From Cocos nucifera (taxonomy: Eukaryota > Streptophyta > Magnoliopsida > Arecales > Arecaceae), in NCBI GenBank assembly GCA_006176705.1, contig QRFJ01000304.1, forward strand, positions 63,564-127,563: a DNA stretch of 64,000 nucleotides, read 5' to 3'. Position 1 is the first letter of the stretch. The number at the start of each line of letters is the position of its first letter. The notes beneath the pieces were generated by a model. It saw only the letters and a list, made by a program, of their open reading frames with translations. It ran no database searches and was not told the DNA's origin. A program made the translations under genes and the position numbers. Shown piece after piece: positions 25,174 through 35,989 of this stretch.

Positions 25174-25879
25174 ATGACCGACAGTCTATTTTTATATATT
25201 TTTATTTTTATTTTAGATATTTTATATTTATAAAAAATATTTTTTATAATTATATTTTTATATAATGAAATGATGAAATTAATTTATGGATGAAATGATG
25301 AAATTTATTTATAATTTATTTATTTTAATTTTATAAATTATAAATATAAATATTAAAAATATAAATTATAAAATATATTTATTTATAATTTTTTAAAAAA
25401 AATTATAATGAAATTATTTATGATGAAAATTTATTTATCATAAATAATTTTTATTTATGATGGATTTATTTATGATGAAAAATATTTGATCATAAATAAA
25501 AATTATTTATGATGAAAAATTTTTATCATAACTAATCATCATTTATGAGGAATTATTTTTCTTCATAAATAATTTTTTATTTATAATTAAATATTTTTTT
25601 CAAGAAAAAATTATTTATGATATAAAATTTTAATTTTCATCATAAATAATTTTATCATAAATAATTTAATGAATAAAAAAAATTTGATAAAAATTTTTCA
25701 TCATAAAAAAGATTTATTAGCGATGAAAATTTAGTTTTCATCGCTAATTATTATCTGTGACCCCATTTTTGTGATGAAGAATTAGCAACGCAATCTTCAT
25801 CGCTAATAATTATTAGCGACAAAAATTGATTATCTATGATGAATTTTTTGCATCGCAAAAAATAGAATTTGTTATAGTG
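25174..25879 (+). repeat. CACTA B 3' subterminal repeats and right terminus
   Basis: A/T-rich 3' flank, then TTATTTATGATGAAAA units, a few TTAGCGATGAAA units, and the terminal TTTGTTATAGTG, the complement of a CACTATAAC end. Confidence 0.8.
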
Positions 25880-26400
25880 CCTACCTCCCCGTGGCCCGCT
25901 TCTCCGTGGCCACCTTTTCGAGCCCCAAGCCGCCTCCTCCTGGCTGCACCTGGCGACCTTTCCGAGCTCCCAGTCAAGAGCTCCCGACTGCCTTCTATCT
26001 CTTCGACCGCCTCCAACCTCCCCCCGACCCGCCTCTTCACGGCCGCCCCCATGGCTGCAGCTGGCCCATCTCCCCCTGGCCACCTCCCCGAGCTCCGAGC
26101 CACCTCCCACCTCCCCCTGGCCTATCCTCGTGCCCACATTTTCTTGGCCGCATCCCCGAGCCACCACCCTAGCCCGACCTTGTGGCCCCTGCCCCACCGC
26201 CCCTAGACCATGGCCCTGACCCTATGGCCCCTCCCCCACCGGCCCGACCCCTAGCTCTCGTTCATGCGCATATTAGCTCCATAGCCACATCCCTAAGCCT
26301 CAATTCCTACTCGCCAATCCGTGCCTCCTCGCACCTCAATCCCTGGATGCCAACCCATGCCTCAGTCCTACATGATAGCTTACCTTTTGTTGTGAGTATT
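25880..26400 (+). other. C-rich leader of CACTA A, part 3
   Basis: Continuation of the C-rich block of element A after CACTA B, ending in an ATTAGCGATGG unit at about 26400. Pro/Ser/Ala-rich frames on the plus strand and Gly/Arg-rich frames on the minus strand reflect composition only. Confidence 0.5.
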
Positions 26401-26584
26401 AGCGATGGCTAATACCATTACCAAAAATTAATTTTTATTTAAATTATATTAATTAAGTATAATTAGATATTAAAAAATTAATTAATTAAATACTAATTTA
26501 ATTAGAAGTATGGGACTTGGGTCTCAACATGCAGAGCGCTCAAATCGAGGGAAGGTCCAGGCAGCATTGCAAATATGGGGCCGA

Positions 26585-26790
26585 GGCATGTCCTGCACGC
26601 TCAGGTCTTGGATTCCAGCTAGCATCCAAAACATCCAGCCCTCGCACACCCTATGCGCTCAAGCTAATGTGCTGGTCAGTATTATGAGCATGGAGTCGGA
26701 GCGTGCCCTGCACACTTGGGCCTCAGATCCCACCTGGTATCCAAGGCATCCAGCCCTTACGCGCCCTACGCACTCAGACCGATGGTGTTA
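26585..26790. repeat. 115-bp tandem duplication
   Basis: Sequence starting GCATGTCCTGCACGCTC at 26585 recurs from 26700 as GCGTGCCCTGCACACTT, with CATCCAGCCCT in each copy. It lies in otherwise unassigned DNA of element A (26400-26950) where I see no gene. Confidence 0.65.
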
Positions 26791-26954
26791 ATTTTTTAAA
26801 AAATTTATATTGCATGAAATCATAGACCCATCTTTTGATTAATGTACATATTTTAAACTAGTTAAATTAGTTTTAAATTAATAATATTTAATTCAATTAG
26901 TTTTAAATTTTTGGGCTAGACTCTAGGAAAGGATTTGCCTAGATGCCATTCTAG

Positions 26955-27955
26955 TATGCTCATGCGGCCTAGTCGTTTGGCATGCTCCAAGTCCACATGC
27001 ATGGGATGCTTGTCCTAACCATCGCTGTTTGTAATGATGTCCTTTACTTCTATAATTATACTTTTGAAAATGCTGCACTCTTAGTTCAAAGATGGGCTCG
27101 TTGTTCTTATAAAAGATGTGTCAATAGAAAAATGCTTGATAGAGATACAACAGTTGTCCATTTATATAGGAGTGGATTTATGCCAAACTATAAGTGTTGG
27201 TCCCTGTATGGAGATCGAGACATGGGAGACAATTGTAAGGGCTCTGGAGGCTCTACTTATCCAAGACCTTGCAAATGTGCAAGAGCTTAACGGTGATAGG
27301 CTTGAACAGATGATTAGCATATTTGGTGTGTTTGATCTGGTTATTCGTAAATATCTATATAATAATCTTTTAGATAGTAACCATTATAACCATAATGGAC
27401 TGTAGGGTTTCTATGGTTATAGCTAGCCATGCTTACCCTCTATAGGATTGCTACTCTCTAGAGCCTAAGCAAGGCTAAAACTACAGCAACCCTTATAGTC
27501 CATCATAGCTATGACGATTGCTATCTGAAAGATTATTACATAAATTTTCACCGATAATTAGATCAAATGCACTAAATGTGCTAATTATCTACTCAAGTCG
27601 GTCACCATTAAGTTTTTGCACATCAGCAAATATGTTGGATAAGTAGAGCCACCCGTCTGCACATATTGTCTTCTACGTCTCTCCATGTAGATATCAATAC
27701 TTGTAGTTTAGCATAAATCTACTTCTATATAAATTGACAACTATTGTATCCTTATCAAGCATTTCTTTATTGACATATCTTTTACAAGGATAACAAACTC
27801 ATCCTTGAACTAAGAGTATAGCATTTTCAAAAACATAATCATAGAAGTAATGGGCATCATTACAAATGAGAACGGTCAGGATGCATGTCCCACGTATGTG
27901 GACTTGGAGCTTACTAGATAACGAAGCTACGTGAGCACATGAATTTTGTTTTTAA
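26955..27955. repeat. 1-kb inverted duplication of the CACTA A transposase-associated exon
   Basis: The left arm (26955-27455) encodes, on the plus strand, a transposase-associated domain: CSYKRCVNRKMLDRDTTVVH then LYRSGFMPNYKCW, the relative of the usual CPCxKCxN..VHL..GF.P.Y pattern. The right arm (27460-27955) carries the same sequence on the minus strand with roughly 80% identity by eye. The centre is near 27457, where GCTTACCCTCTATAGGATTG faces its complement with almost no loop. A transcript across it would fold into a ~480-bp stem. The rest of the TNPD gene is missing from element A. Confidence 0.8.
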
Positions 27956-28094
27956 GTTATTATTTTTTTTAAAAAAAAAAAATTACTCCTAGTTTGCAGC
28001 TCGAGGAGGTAGCTGGGAGCTCAAAAAGGCTATGATGACTGCCTATGCAAGATGCGCCTAAATGGAGATGATGCATTTCTATTATTATTATTGT

Positions 28095-28265
28095 ATGGTC
28101 AAGCTTACATGGTTTGTTACATCGTAGACAACCACTTGCAGCCACCTCACAGCTAAAGGTGCAGAGGAACTTGCAATGCAGGGCAAGCTTGGATGGTCTG
28201 TTACATCACACACAACCGCTTACAGCCACCTCATGGTAAAAGGTGCAGAGAAACTTGCAATGCCT
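28095..28265. repeat. 85-bp tandem duplication
   Basis: Two adjacent copies (28098-28181 and 28182-28265), each holding TTACATC, ACAACC, CAGCCACCTCA and AAAGGTGCAGAG. They lie between the inverted duplication and the TNPA-like exons of element A. A further short direct repeat (TATCATGTACTGCTAGA) is at 28317 and 28380. Confidence 0.7.
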
Positions 28266-28464
28266 TATTTTTTAATGGCAAATCTGAGCCTTCTTCATAT
28301 TTTCATATACTGAGATTATCATGTACTGCTAGATGAGAATCAGACAACGCCTAAATAAGGAGACCAGCAAACCAATATATTATCATGTACTGCTAGACGA
28401 GAATTATTTTTCTACCGATATATTGCAAATGCTAACTAACAACATTTGTTACGTATGAGTTAAA

Positions 28465-30105
28465 TTTTGACCGTCTTGTTATATTTTGATAGATATTATT
28501 TGAATCAATTTTTAGGTTATCTACTTGCCTTGATTTTTATTTTTATTTTTAGATATTATATATCATGTCTTCCAAAGGTCGGAGCCATTCCAGCTAAGGA
28601 CAAAGTTCTCGAGAAGAGAGCAATTATGCAGCTAACTCGCATGGTTCTGCACCTCTTACATCGGACGATAAACTCTAACACTTTAAATATTCTTATTTAT
28701 GTTATTTTTTCTTTGCTAACTAATATAACACTCTTTATATTAGATATTTTGTACTCGGATTCGAATGATAGGAGGTTACTAGTGACTCCATAGTAATATG
28801 CAGTAGCAACTGGTTCACAAACATGAAGTCGTGGTCAAGGAACTACCTAGCTCGCGGCATCTCTGACTCAACCAAAGGATAGATAGCTCATCCACGTTTA
28901 GAGCCGCTTATAAGCACTATAATTAATATTTTAGAATTTAGCCATTCTAGAGTTAACATTTATTTTCAAAATTAATTTTGTAGCACATTTAGAGAGTCTG
29001 GAGTATCTCATGTGGTTACTGACATCATCTGGTGCTTGATGTTGGGGTCGATGAATAAATTCTCCAACTAGCCATCTGAAGCTCGTGATGCAGTCTAAGA
29101 GATATTTCTGATAAGTTAAAAATATTTTAATTTTTAAATTCTTGATATGTTAGTATTTTAATTATATATTAATATATGTTTTTTATCTTGTAAGAGTACT
29201 ACCGATTTGAGACTCCCCAGGATGAGGAATCTGGCCGTCAGATCTTTAAGGAGGTGGTCATATGGAAGCTCCGAGATAACCTCTACAGCCTCAAACAGTC
29301 CACCATCTAGCATTCTGATTTTCAGTCATCATCGAACTATCCTTCAGGGATTATTGAATGCAAGCGGACATATAATAAGCCCTCTGTGATCAGTGGAGCA
29401 GCAAGAAGTACTCTGATAAATAGCAAAGGGTCCAGCAGGACCGAGCCACCCAACAGGATCCAATCAGGCATACGGATGGTTCGGTCAGCACACATGTTAT
29501 GGCTAACAAACTAGTAAGAAATTAATACCAAAATTCTTCATTAAAATTATAAAAACTCTTATATGTATATTTTAATTAATTTAATTTTATTATTTACTTA
29601 TTGTAGATATGGAAGCTGGGTTGTCCACCAGACTAGTTGCAGTTGTGGTGGGCCATACACTAGTTTAGAAGGACTCATGATTATTTAGATTCTACATCAT
29701 GATAGATCATGCTAAAAACTTTAAATTTTATATATTAATTAAATTATTATATGATCTAATTTTTATATTAAAATTAATATATTTTTGAACTATGCAGATG
29801 CATTGCTGAGAGGTATGGCGATAATCCATCTTCTCAGTCCTCCCTTGACTTTAAGGGATGGCTCAATGCTACTGGCGGGATGAGTAGGAGCCGAGTCATA
29901 GAATTTGATCACAACTTCGACTCTCCATCGTCTCGATACCCTTCGGCATCCTCACAAACCTCGATGTTCCAGGCTTGAAGTGATGCACACATGGAGGAGG
30001 AGGTCATACAGAGACTTCTGAGCCAACGACCTCAGAGCCTCCTAGATGCCATCCACGATACGATCATGAAGATTCTTCAGGATCCATAGTTGCACAACTA
30101 GTTGG
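28465..30105 (+). pseudogene. CACTA A TNPA-like gene remnant
   Basis: Exon-like blocks separated by A/T-rich introns: 28565-28670; 28800-28910; 28985-29115; 29195-29515, coding YYRFETPQDEESGRQIFKEV then YNKPSVISGAARSTLIN; 29608-29690; and 29797-30090, coding ERYGDNPSSQSSLDFKGWLN and EEEVIQRLLSQRPQSLLDAI. The arrangement after the transposase region matches the second gene of CACTA elements. The protein itself is divergent and I recognise it mainly by position. Several stops interrupt the frames. Confidence 0.5.
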
Positions 30106-30689
30106 GATTATCATCCCAGCTATCACATCAGATAATTATATTACTAAATTCTTTTACTTGTTTTAAGTGTTCATATTTAGAAGCTTCATATATTTATGTT
30201 TAAGTTCGAGAAGAAGATCTAGGGGCTAAAAATTAAATTTAATCATCCAATCGATAGGTCGAGGGTATCTATAGCTTTATATCATCAAATAAAATATGTA
30301 AAAATAATCTGTTCAAGAATCAAAAGAGTATATCAAAAGATATATCTCTATATTGAAGAATACATCTTCTTATCGAAACTTACTAATATTATTTTATTTT
30401 TTCGTTACAGAATGTTAGGACATCTTTTTCTTATCCATCAACTACTAAAGAGAAGCAGGAGGAGGAGGCGAATGACGATGAGGATCGAACCTATTTTTTT
30501 AATGTATTATATTTTTTTGATACTGCTTGTAAAAAAATTATATAATTTATATTTTTAATATAATATAATTAATTTTTAATTTTTGATTATCATATTATCT
30601 TTGAATTTTAATTATAACAGGTATTAGAAACCATAATTCATTATGATTAATTAAAATAGATTTTAAAAATATTATTATTATTTTTTTAA

Positions 30690-31119
30690 AAAATAAAATT
30701 AATTATTAGCATCAGTATTAGTGATGGCATTAGCGATCAAATTACCATCGCTAATATTTTTAAAAATAATTTTTTTTATTTAAAAATTATAAAAATTATA
30801 GATGGCATTAGCGATGATATTTTTGATCGCTAATAATTATTAGTGACGGTATTAGCTATAAAAATACCATTGCTAATATTTTTTAAAAAAATTTAAAAAA
30901 TTAATAAATTAGAAATAAAATTATTTAATCGCTAAAGTCGTCGCTAATAGTCTTATTAACTATGATAAGTTTTGCCATCACTAATAATTGTATTTAGCGA
31001 TGAAGATTTTTTAGATTAATTTTTACTATGAGATTAGTGATGGCAGTACTATTAGCGATGACGGAAGAACTATTAGCGACGGTCTTTAACTATTGCTAAT
31101 AATCTAAATTCTTGTTGTA
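30690..31119 (+). repeat. CACTA A 3' subterminal repeats and right terminus
   Basis: ATTAGCGATGG-type units matching those at 3186-3845, ending in TTCTTGTTGTA at 31119. The region 30105-30690 in front is A/T-rich with no gene visible. Confidence 0.75.
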
Positions 31120-31658
31120 AACTCAAAAATTCTACTCAATATTTTTATGATTTTGAATAATTTTCTTAGATTTTGAATAACCTTTAGAATTATTTTAACC
31201 TTTAAAATTATTGGATTTAATTAGATCCAACAAAATGGACTATTGATAGAAATGATAACTATTTAGTAAATAAATTTCAAGAAAAAAATAAGACTATTTC
31301 AATAATAAATTAACTTTGACTTGTAGAATGCTAACCCAATTTTAATTCAAACAAATTAACAACATAAATTAAGCACTACTTAGATTTCATATTGGATTAG
31401 CACTTTGTTGGCTTCTTAAACACAATTCGAGGAAATAATACGCCTTACAATGTTGGAACATAGTTTATAAAATATTCCAAATGTAGTCTAAGAAAGTTAA
31501 CAAAATTTATTTTTTTCTTTATAGAAAGTTAAAAAATTGATTTATAGAATATATAGCAAATCCAAAAATGAAAATCTAGAAGCGTGTGTACAGCATTAAT
31601 TCTTCTAAGACATATTTTCATCCCTCATGCAGAAAAATCTAAAAATACCATCCCAAAA
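31120..31658 (-). other. Copia E leader, displaced by CACTA A
   Basis: If CACTA A is removed, this joins directly to 3185 upstream of the gag start of copia E. It contains no frame of note. No clear primer binding site is visible; an ATACCA at 31645-31650 is the only hint. Confidence 0.35.
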
Positions 31659-32169
31659 TGCAATTGAAATTCTCCACCTATAAGCACGACCATGTAGGAG
31701 GTTGGTGAAGACTATTTCAACATCCATAAAGATAAAAAGAAGAAGAAATATTATAATAAAAAAAGAACTTTAGGAGAATAGAGAAGAAGGGGATCTTTTT
31801 ATAGTCAATCGATTCTAACCATTTGGGCTTATCCAATGTTCAGAAATTAATTAAATCCCAACATTCAAATATTTAAGAGTCCAACGTTTAAATATTAAAA
31901 GCCTAATATTTAAAAAAGTAAAATGATAATTAAAAATTTTAATGGTTAAATAAAAATTACAAAATAATGATTTTGGGTTGATTGGGTGCTAAGCCCGCAT
32001 CCACACCGATGCCCATTCAGTTTGCGATTGCCACGTATTAAATATTTTCCTTCAAACCTCTTCAAATGTCTCTAAGGGCTTAGACAAATAATTTTCTAAT
32101 ATAAAGAGCTCAAATAATCTTTCTATTCCCGATGTAGGATTAAAATATCTTAATCAAGATGGTCAAACA
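31659..32169 (-). repeat. Putative 5' LTR of copia E
   Basis: On the minus strand this would begin TGTTTGACCATCTTG at 32169 and end TTGCA at 31659. It contains a promoter-like ACTATAAAAAGATCC near 31800 followed by a pyrimidine-rich leader. The 3' LTR needed for confirmation is outside the window, and a TG...CA pair alone is weak support. Confidence 0.4.
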
Positions 32170-33555
32170 AAAAAAAAAATCTTTAATGAAAAACTTATTT
32201 AAAAAATTTTGAGTTTTCAAATTTAAACCTCCGTCCAACACTTATAACTTGATCATTTCTTTTGCCAGTTTGCTTTAGGGATAGCCTTTCTGATTTGCAA
32301 AAGCCAACTAAAGAAATATCAACTAAACATACAAGAAGTCAAATATGGCACTAAATAGATACATATGAGTATCTCCATCTAATTAACAAAGTCGACAACA
32401 ACATAATCTAGGATGAACAAAACTTAAATGTGGATGCAAGAGTATGCTACCTAGGACCATCACCATAGAATATCTATCCTAACACTAGTTGCTATAGAGA
32501 CAAAATGATAATGCTCTTGTCATATTCAACAACTACTAGTGCGCCCTATCATGTGCTAACGTTTTGGCTTAGGATGCATAATTTAAAAATTTTCTCATCC
32601 AAATAGACTAATAGTACTAGATAGCATCTTACGTGGGCCAATCACAGCAGATCAATATTATGGATTTCTTCGACTGAATTTATCAAAAAAAAATCCTCAC
32701 CAATTTCTCTCATCTTGCATTTTTCTCTAACGTTATACGGTTTTTTATTACTTTTCAACAAATAGCTTTTTCTTTGCAAATGCAGTAAGAAAAAAGGGTT
32801 CATGCCGGGTGCCAACCCGCAGACCCAAGCATTCTTGATGATAAATGGTGCTTTCCAAACAAAAAGTATTTAATTAGCTCCAAGCCTCCACATTATCTCT
32901 AAAACCACGCATCTCAAGATATATTTTTTTAAGATCTAAAGCAAATAGGTAATAAAATTCTTGGTGTAGAAGTTCGTGATGCTTTGTCTTGTATTCTGAG
33001 GTAACAAGTGGAAGGACGAGGTGCATGCAATCTTGCCGCCTCCCATACGGAGGTACAAAAAAACCTTCTGGCCTTTTAACAGGCTCATTTGTGATGAGCT
33101 CCAAGACCATAAGAAGACACACCAAAAGAACTTTATCGAAAGGCATATTCTAGGGGCCGGAAACAATAGAGAAACTACAATGCAAAAGAGCCCAAATAAT
33201 CCAAAACGTTCCATACGTTGAAACAGCTTCGTTTTTTTTTTTTTTTTTTGTTAGAAAAGTAACAGCTTCGTTTGGTTGCAAGAAGAATATCCCACCAATA
33301 AACATGAAAAACAAGAGGAAAGGACGTGTATTTCCTCTGCACACATAAAACAAAAGAAAATAATAGCAAAAATAACAAATTTAAGCTAAAAAAATAAAAT
33401 ATAAACAACCAACAGATTGCTCTTGGAGCACTCGAGATCTCCAGGAGAATGATGCTACGCATGTACATATTAAATCAAGAGAATAAGCATCAAAGAAGTT
33501 CCGTCTAAATAGCTCATATTTGAAAATCATGAATAATCAAAACAAATGCTAAATT
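32170..33555. other. Unassigned sequence between copia E and CACTA D
   Basis: I see no recognisable gene. Minus-strand frames at 32874-33468 are overlapping and resemble no family I know. The stretch is of moderate complexity and could be old single-copy flank. Confidence 0.4.
33222..33273 (-). mobile_element. Miniature poly(A) retroinsertion with target duplication
   Basis: AACAGCTTCGTTT occurs at 33222-33234 and again at 33261-33273. Between them are the rest of an 18-base T run and GTTAGAAAAGT. On the minus strand this reads as a ~10-base tag followed by poly(A), flanked by a 10-13 bp direct repeat: the signature of a severely 5'-truncated LINE/SINE-type insertion. Confidence 0.5.
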
Positions 33556-33589
33556 GATAATCCAAGCCCACCAATTTTATAAATATATT

Positions 33590-34752
33590 ATACATTATTA
33601 TATATTATTTTTGCAGCATGATTTTAATATTCAGGAGATTGATATCCCACGTGTACGAAAGGCTTTGATAAATCTCATATATTATACATTATTTTTGCAG
33701 CATGACTTTAATATTCAAAAGATTGATATATGCCGGAGGCTATCCTTCGGTATATATGGAGATTACTTAGAGGATTCAAATATGAGCTCCATAGCCATTG
33801 GAAGAAGGTCTTCCATGCACGTAGGGGGTGGTGGCATGTGAGACACCGCATAGGAGTGTATCACGTCTCGATTGGGATCTTCTCTGCACCAAATACGAGG
33901 ATCCTGCATACCAAATATAACTATTATATATAATAAAAATATTAATTATTGAATTGATATGATATTGTAATATATTTACTAATATCTTGATTGCATTTAC
34001 TTATTAGGTCATTTGTGAAAGACCTTATAGAGCAGGTCGAGGCTCTCGATGATGTATTGTGGTGAATCGAAGTCATTTGCACAGTATCAATATGAGCTGG
34101 TAAGTATAGATACATACATTTTTAATAATTTGTTAGAATATGTACGTATCTATATACTTACATTTATAAATTTTAGAGGGACACCGAGATAGAACAACTG
34201 TTCGGGTGGATTGACGTCTACCAGAGGACCCATCATCGGACGACGAGTGAGTGGCTTCTCGGGACTAGGAAGAGACATGTGAGTATTAATTAATTAAGTT
34301 CTATTTCAATTTTATTATAAAGTTTAGACTTTTGATTATATTTATTTTTTCTTTAATTAGAATCGCATGATGGAGATACAATTCCAGCCTCCAGCTGAGG
34401 GCTCTATCCCACCTACAAATGACGATATCTAAGATGAGGTGCTCGGTAGAAGACCTAGCTATGTTGTGGGATTGAGATATGGAGTTGTGGCTCCTAGCTC
34501 CTCTTGAGCAGCACTGTTTCTTGTTATGCTCGTCTGCATGAGGTGGAGAGGAGGCATGCTGAGACCGAGAGAAGAATAAAGAGAAGATAGCGGACCTACG
34601 GTGGGCCAATGCCGAACTTTCATCCTAGCTTACAGTATTTGGGATGAAGCTCGACGAGTTATGTCGTCGTATGCCTTTCCCACCGACTTTCGATGTTTCT
34701 GCTGATGCTTATGATCAGGACTCTACTGATGATGATGGATATCCTCTATAAC
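33590..34752 (+). pseudogene. CACTA D TNPA-type gene remnant (Transposase_24 family)
   Basis: Blocks in order: a duplicated ~83-bp segment (33598 and 33680; each has TTTTTGCAGCATGA); RYIWRLLRGFKYELHSHWKK (33738-33800); a block with GRGSRMMYCGESKSFAQYQ (34030-34095), the usual GS+SFA motif; RDTEIEQLFGWIDVYQRTHH (34177-34240), the ELF...TH motif; and NRMMEIQFQPPAEGSIPPTN then LGRRPSYVVGLRYGV (34361-34490). The order and motifs match the equivalent gene in CACTA B. Stops are present, so it is inactive. Confidence 0.7.
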
Positions 34753-35094
34753 CGATATTATTTTATATTACTTTTAATTAATATATTTTCATCATTTATA
34801 TTAGATAATTAGTTTGCTAATCTAATTTTTTAATTTAATGTAGATCTATGATATGTCGCTTAACATATTGAGTTTTATTTTATTTCGATATATTTTTTTC
34901 ATATAATATCTTTTATGATTGTATATATCTTTTACATTGATTTTATGCACAATATTTTGTATATATACATGATTTTATATGGATGTTTTAAAGTGAATGA
35001 ATTTGATTTTGGCATGTATTTATTTATTATATAGATGTTAGATTATATTCATTTGTCTACAGGTTTTAAATAATTGACATAAATAAAATTATTA

Positions 35095-35852
35095 TTTTTT
35101 GATAAAAATAATTAGTGATGCAAAGGAAGCATAGGTAAAGAATTCTAGCGATGTAAAATTAATGGTGGTAAATCTAAATAATTATCGATAAACAGCGTGC
35201 CACCATGCCACTTTTAGCCACGCTTAATAATTAGCGATGCAAGTTAATGTCGTAAAATATTTGCCGATGTATAATAAACGTAAGTAAATTCAAAGTAACA
35301 ATCGCCAAACAATATGCCAGCATGCCACATTTGGCCATGCTTACAATTATCGACGTAATTTACATCGCAAAATATTTGTCGATGCAAAATAAGCGTAGAT
35401 AAATCTTTTCTTAGTGATATAAACCTAGCATCACTAATGGTGTACCGATGTTGCCCTTGCATCATAAAAAAAAACTTTTTTTCGATATTTATTTAGAGTA
35501 GATAAATATTTATTTATCGATGTAAGTTTTAATTGGTAAAAATTTTTTTATCGACATTTATTTTGCATGGATAAAAGTTCATATTGTCGATGATTATTTT
35601 ACATCGTTAAATATATATTTTTCGATGCCTATTTTGCATAGCTAAAAATAATCATCGATGTTTATTTTAACATCGGTAAAACTTGCTTTTTTCGACAAAA
35701 TTTTTTTAACATTGATAAATAGAATCAATGATGGTACTTTTATCGATAGATTTTTTTCGACGTATTTTACGTCGATAGAAGTAATTAGCGATATTTTTTT
35801 AGAATTTAGTTATGCTTTTGTTGTGTAGCTAAATATTCTTTTTCTTGTAGTG
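35095..35852 (+). repeat. CACTA D 3' subterminal repeats
   Basis: Alternating units of the ATCGATGTTTATTTTGCATCG kind, with CATGCCACTTTTAGCCATGC variants nearer the gene, ending in the CACTA terminus. Confidence 0.65.
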
Positions 35853-35989
35853 ATATTTGTGGGATCTTGGGAGGTCATATACCATTTGTAGCCCATAAAT
35901 CTTTTGGGTGGCCGCAGAACATACCGATCATGGTATCACGGAGCATGGCATACCATTTATATTACCATCAATCGTGGCGAATTGATTTC

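Larger units (their letters stand above)
13786..25879 (+). mobile_element. CACTA transposon B (12.1 kb)
   Basis: The left terminus CACTATAAGAAAAT is at 13786 and the right terminus TTTGTTATAGTG ends at 25879. C-rich leader of CACTA A continues on both sides, proving insertion into that element. The flanking triplets are CTT and CCT, a probable 3-bp duplication with one change. Order inside: 5' subterminal repeats, palindromic module, C-rich leader, TNPD-type transposase gene, TNPA-type gene, 3' subterminal repeats. Both genes have stops, so it is probably defective although structurally complete. Confidence 0.88.
3186..31119 (+). mobile_element. CACTA (En/Spm) transposon A, with nested insertions
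   Basis: The left end starts CACTACAAGAAAA at 3186. The right end is the degenerate complement CTTGTTGTA ending at 31119. The three bases on either side are AAC (3183-3185 and 31120-31122), the 3-bp duplication expected of CACTA elements. Both ends are lined with subterminal repeats of an ATTAGCGACGG type. The genes read left to right. About 20 kb of its 27.9 kb is later insertions: copia F, a solo LTR and CACTA B. It interrupts copia E between gag and the putative 5' LTR. The tnp2 transposase core is absent, so it is non-autonomous. Confidence 0.8.
33556..35852 (+). mobile_element. CACTA D, 3' half only
   Basis: The right terminus TTTTTCTTGTAGTG ends at 35852 and is the complement of CACTACAAGAAAA. 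In front of it are subterminal repeats (35095-35840) of a TCGATGTTTATTTTACATCG type, distinct from A, B and C. Further left are TNPA-type exons. No left terminus, palindromic module or transposase gene is found, so the 5' half is lost. The left boundary is approximate. Confidence 0.65.

Noticed and set aside
32874..33468. Minus-strand frames as a possible host gene
   Set aside because: Three frames overlap in different phases, none resembles a known family, and no splice signals organise them.
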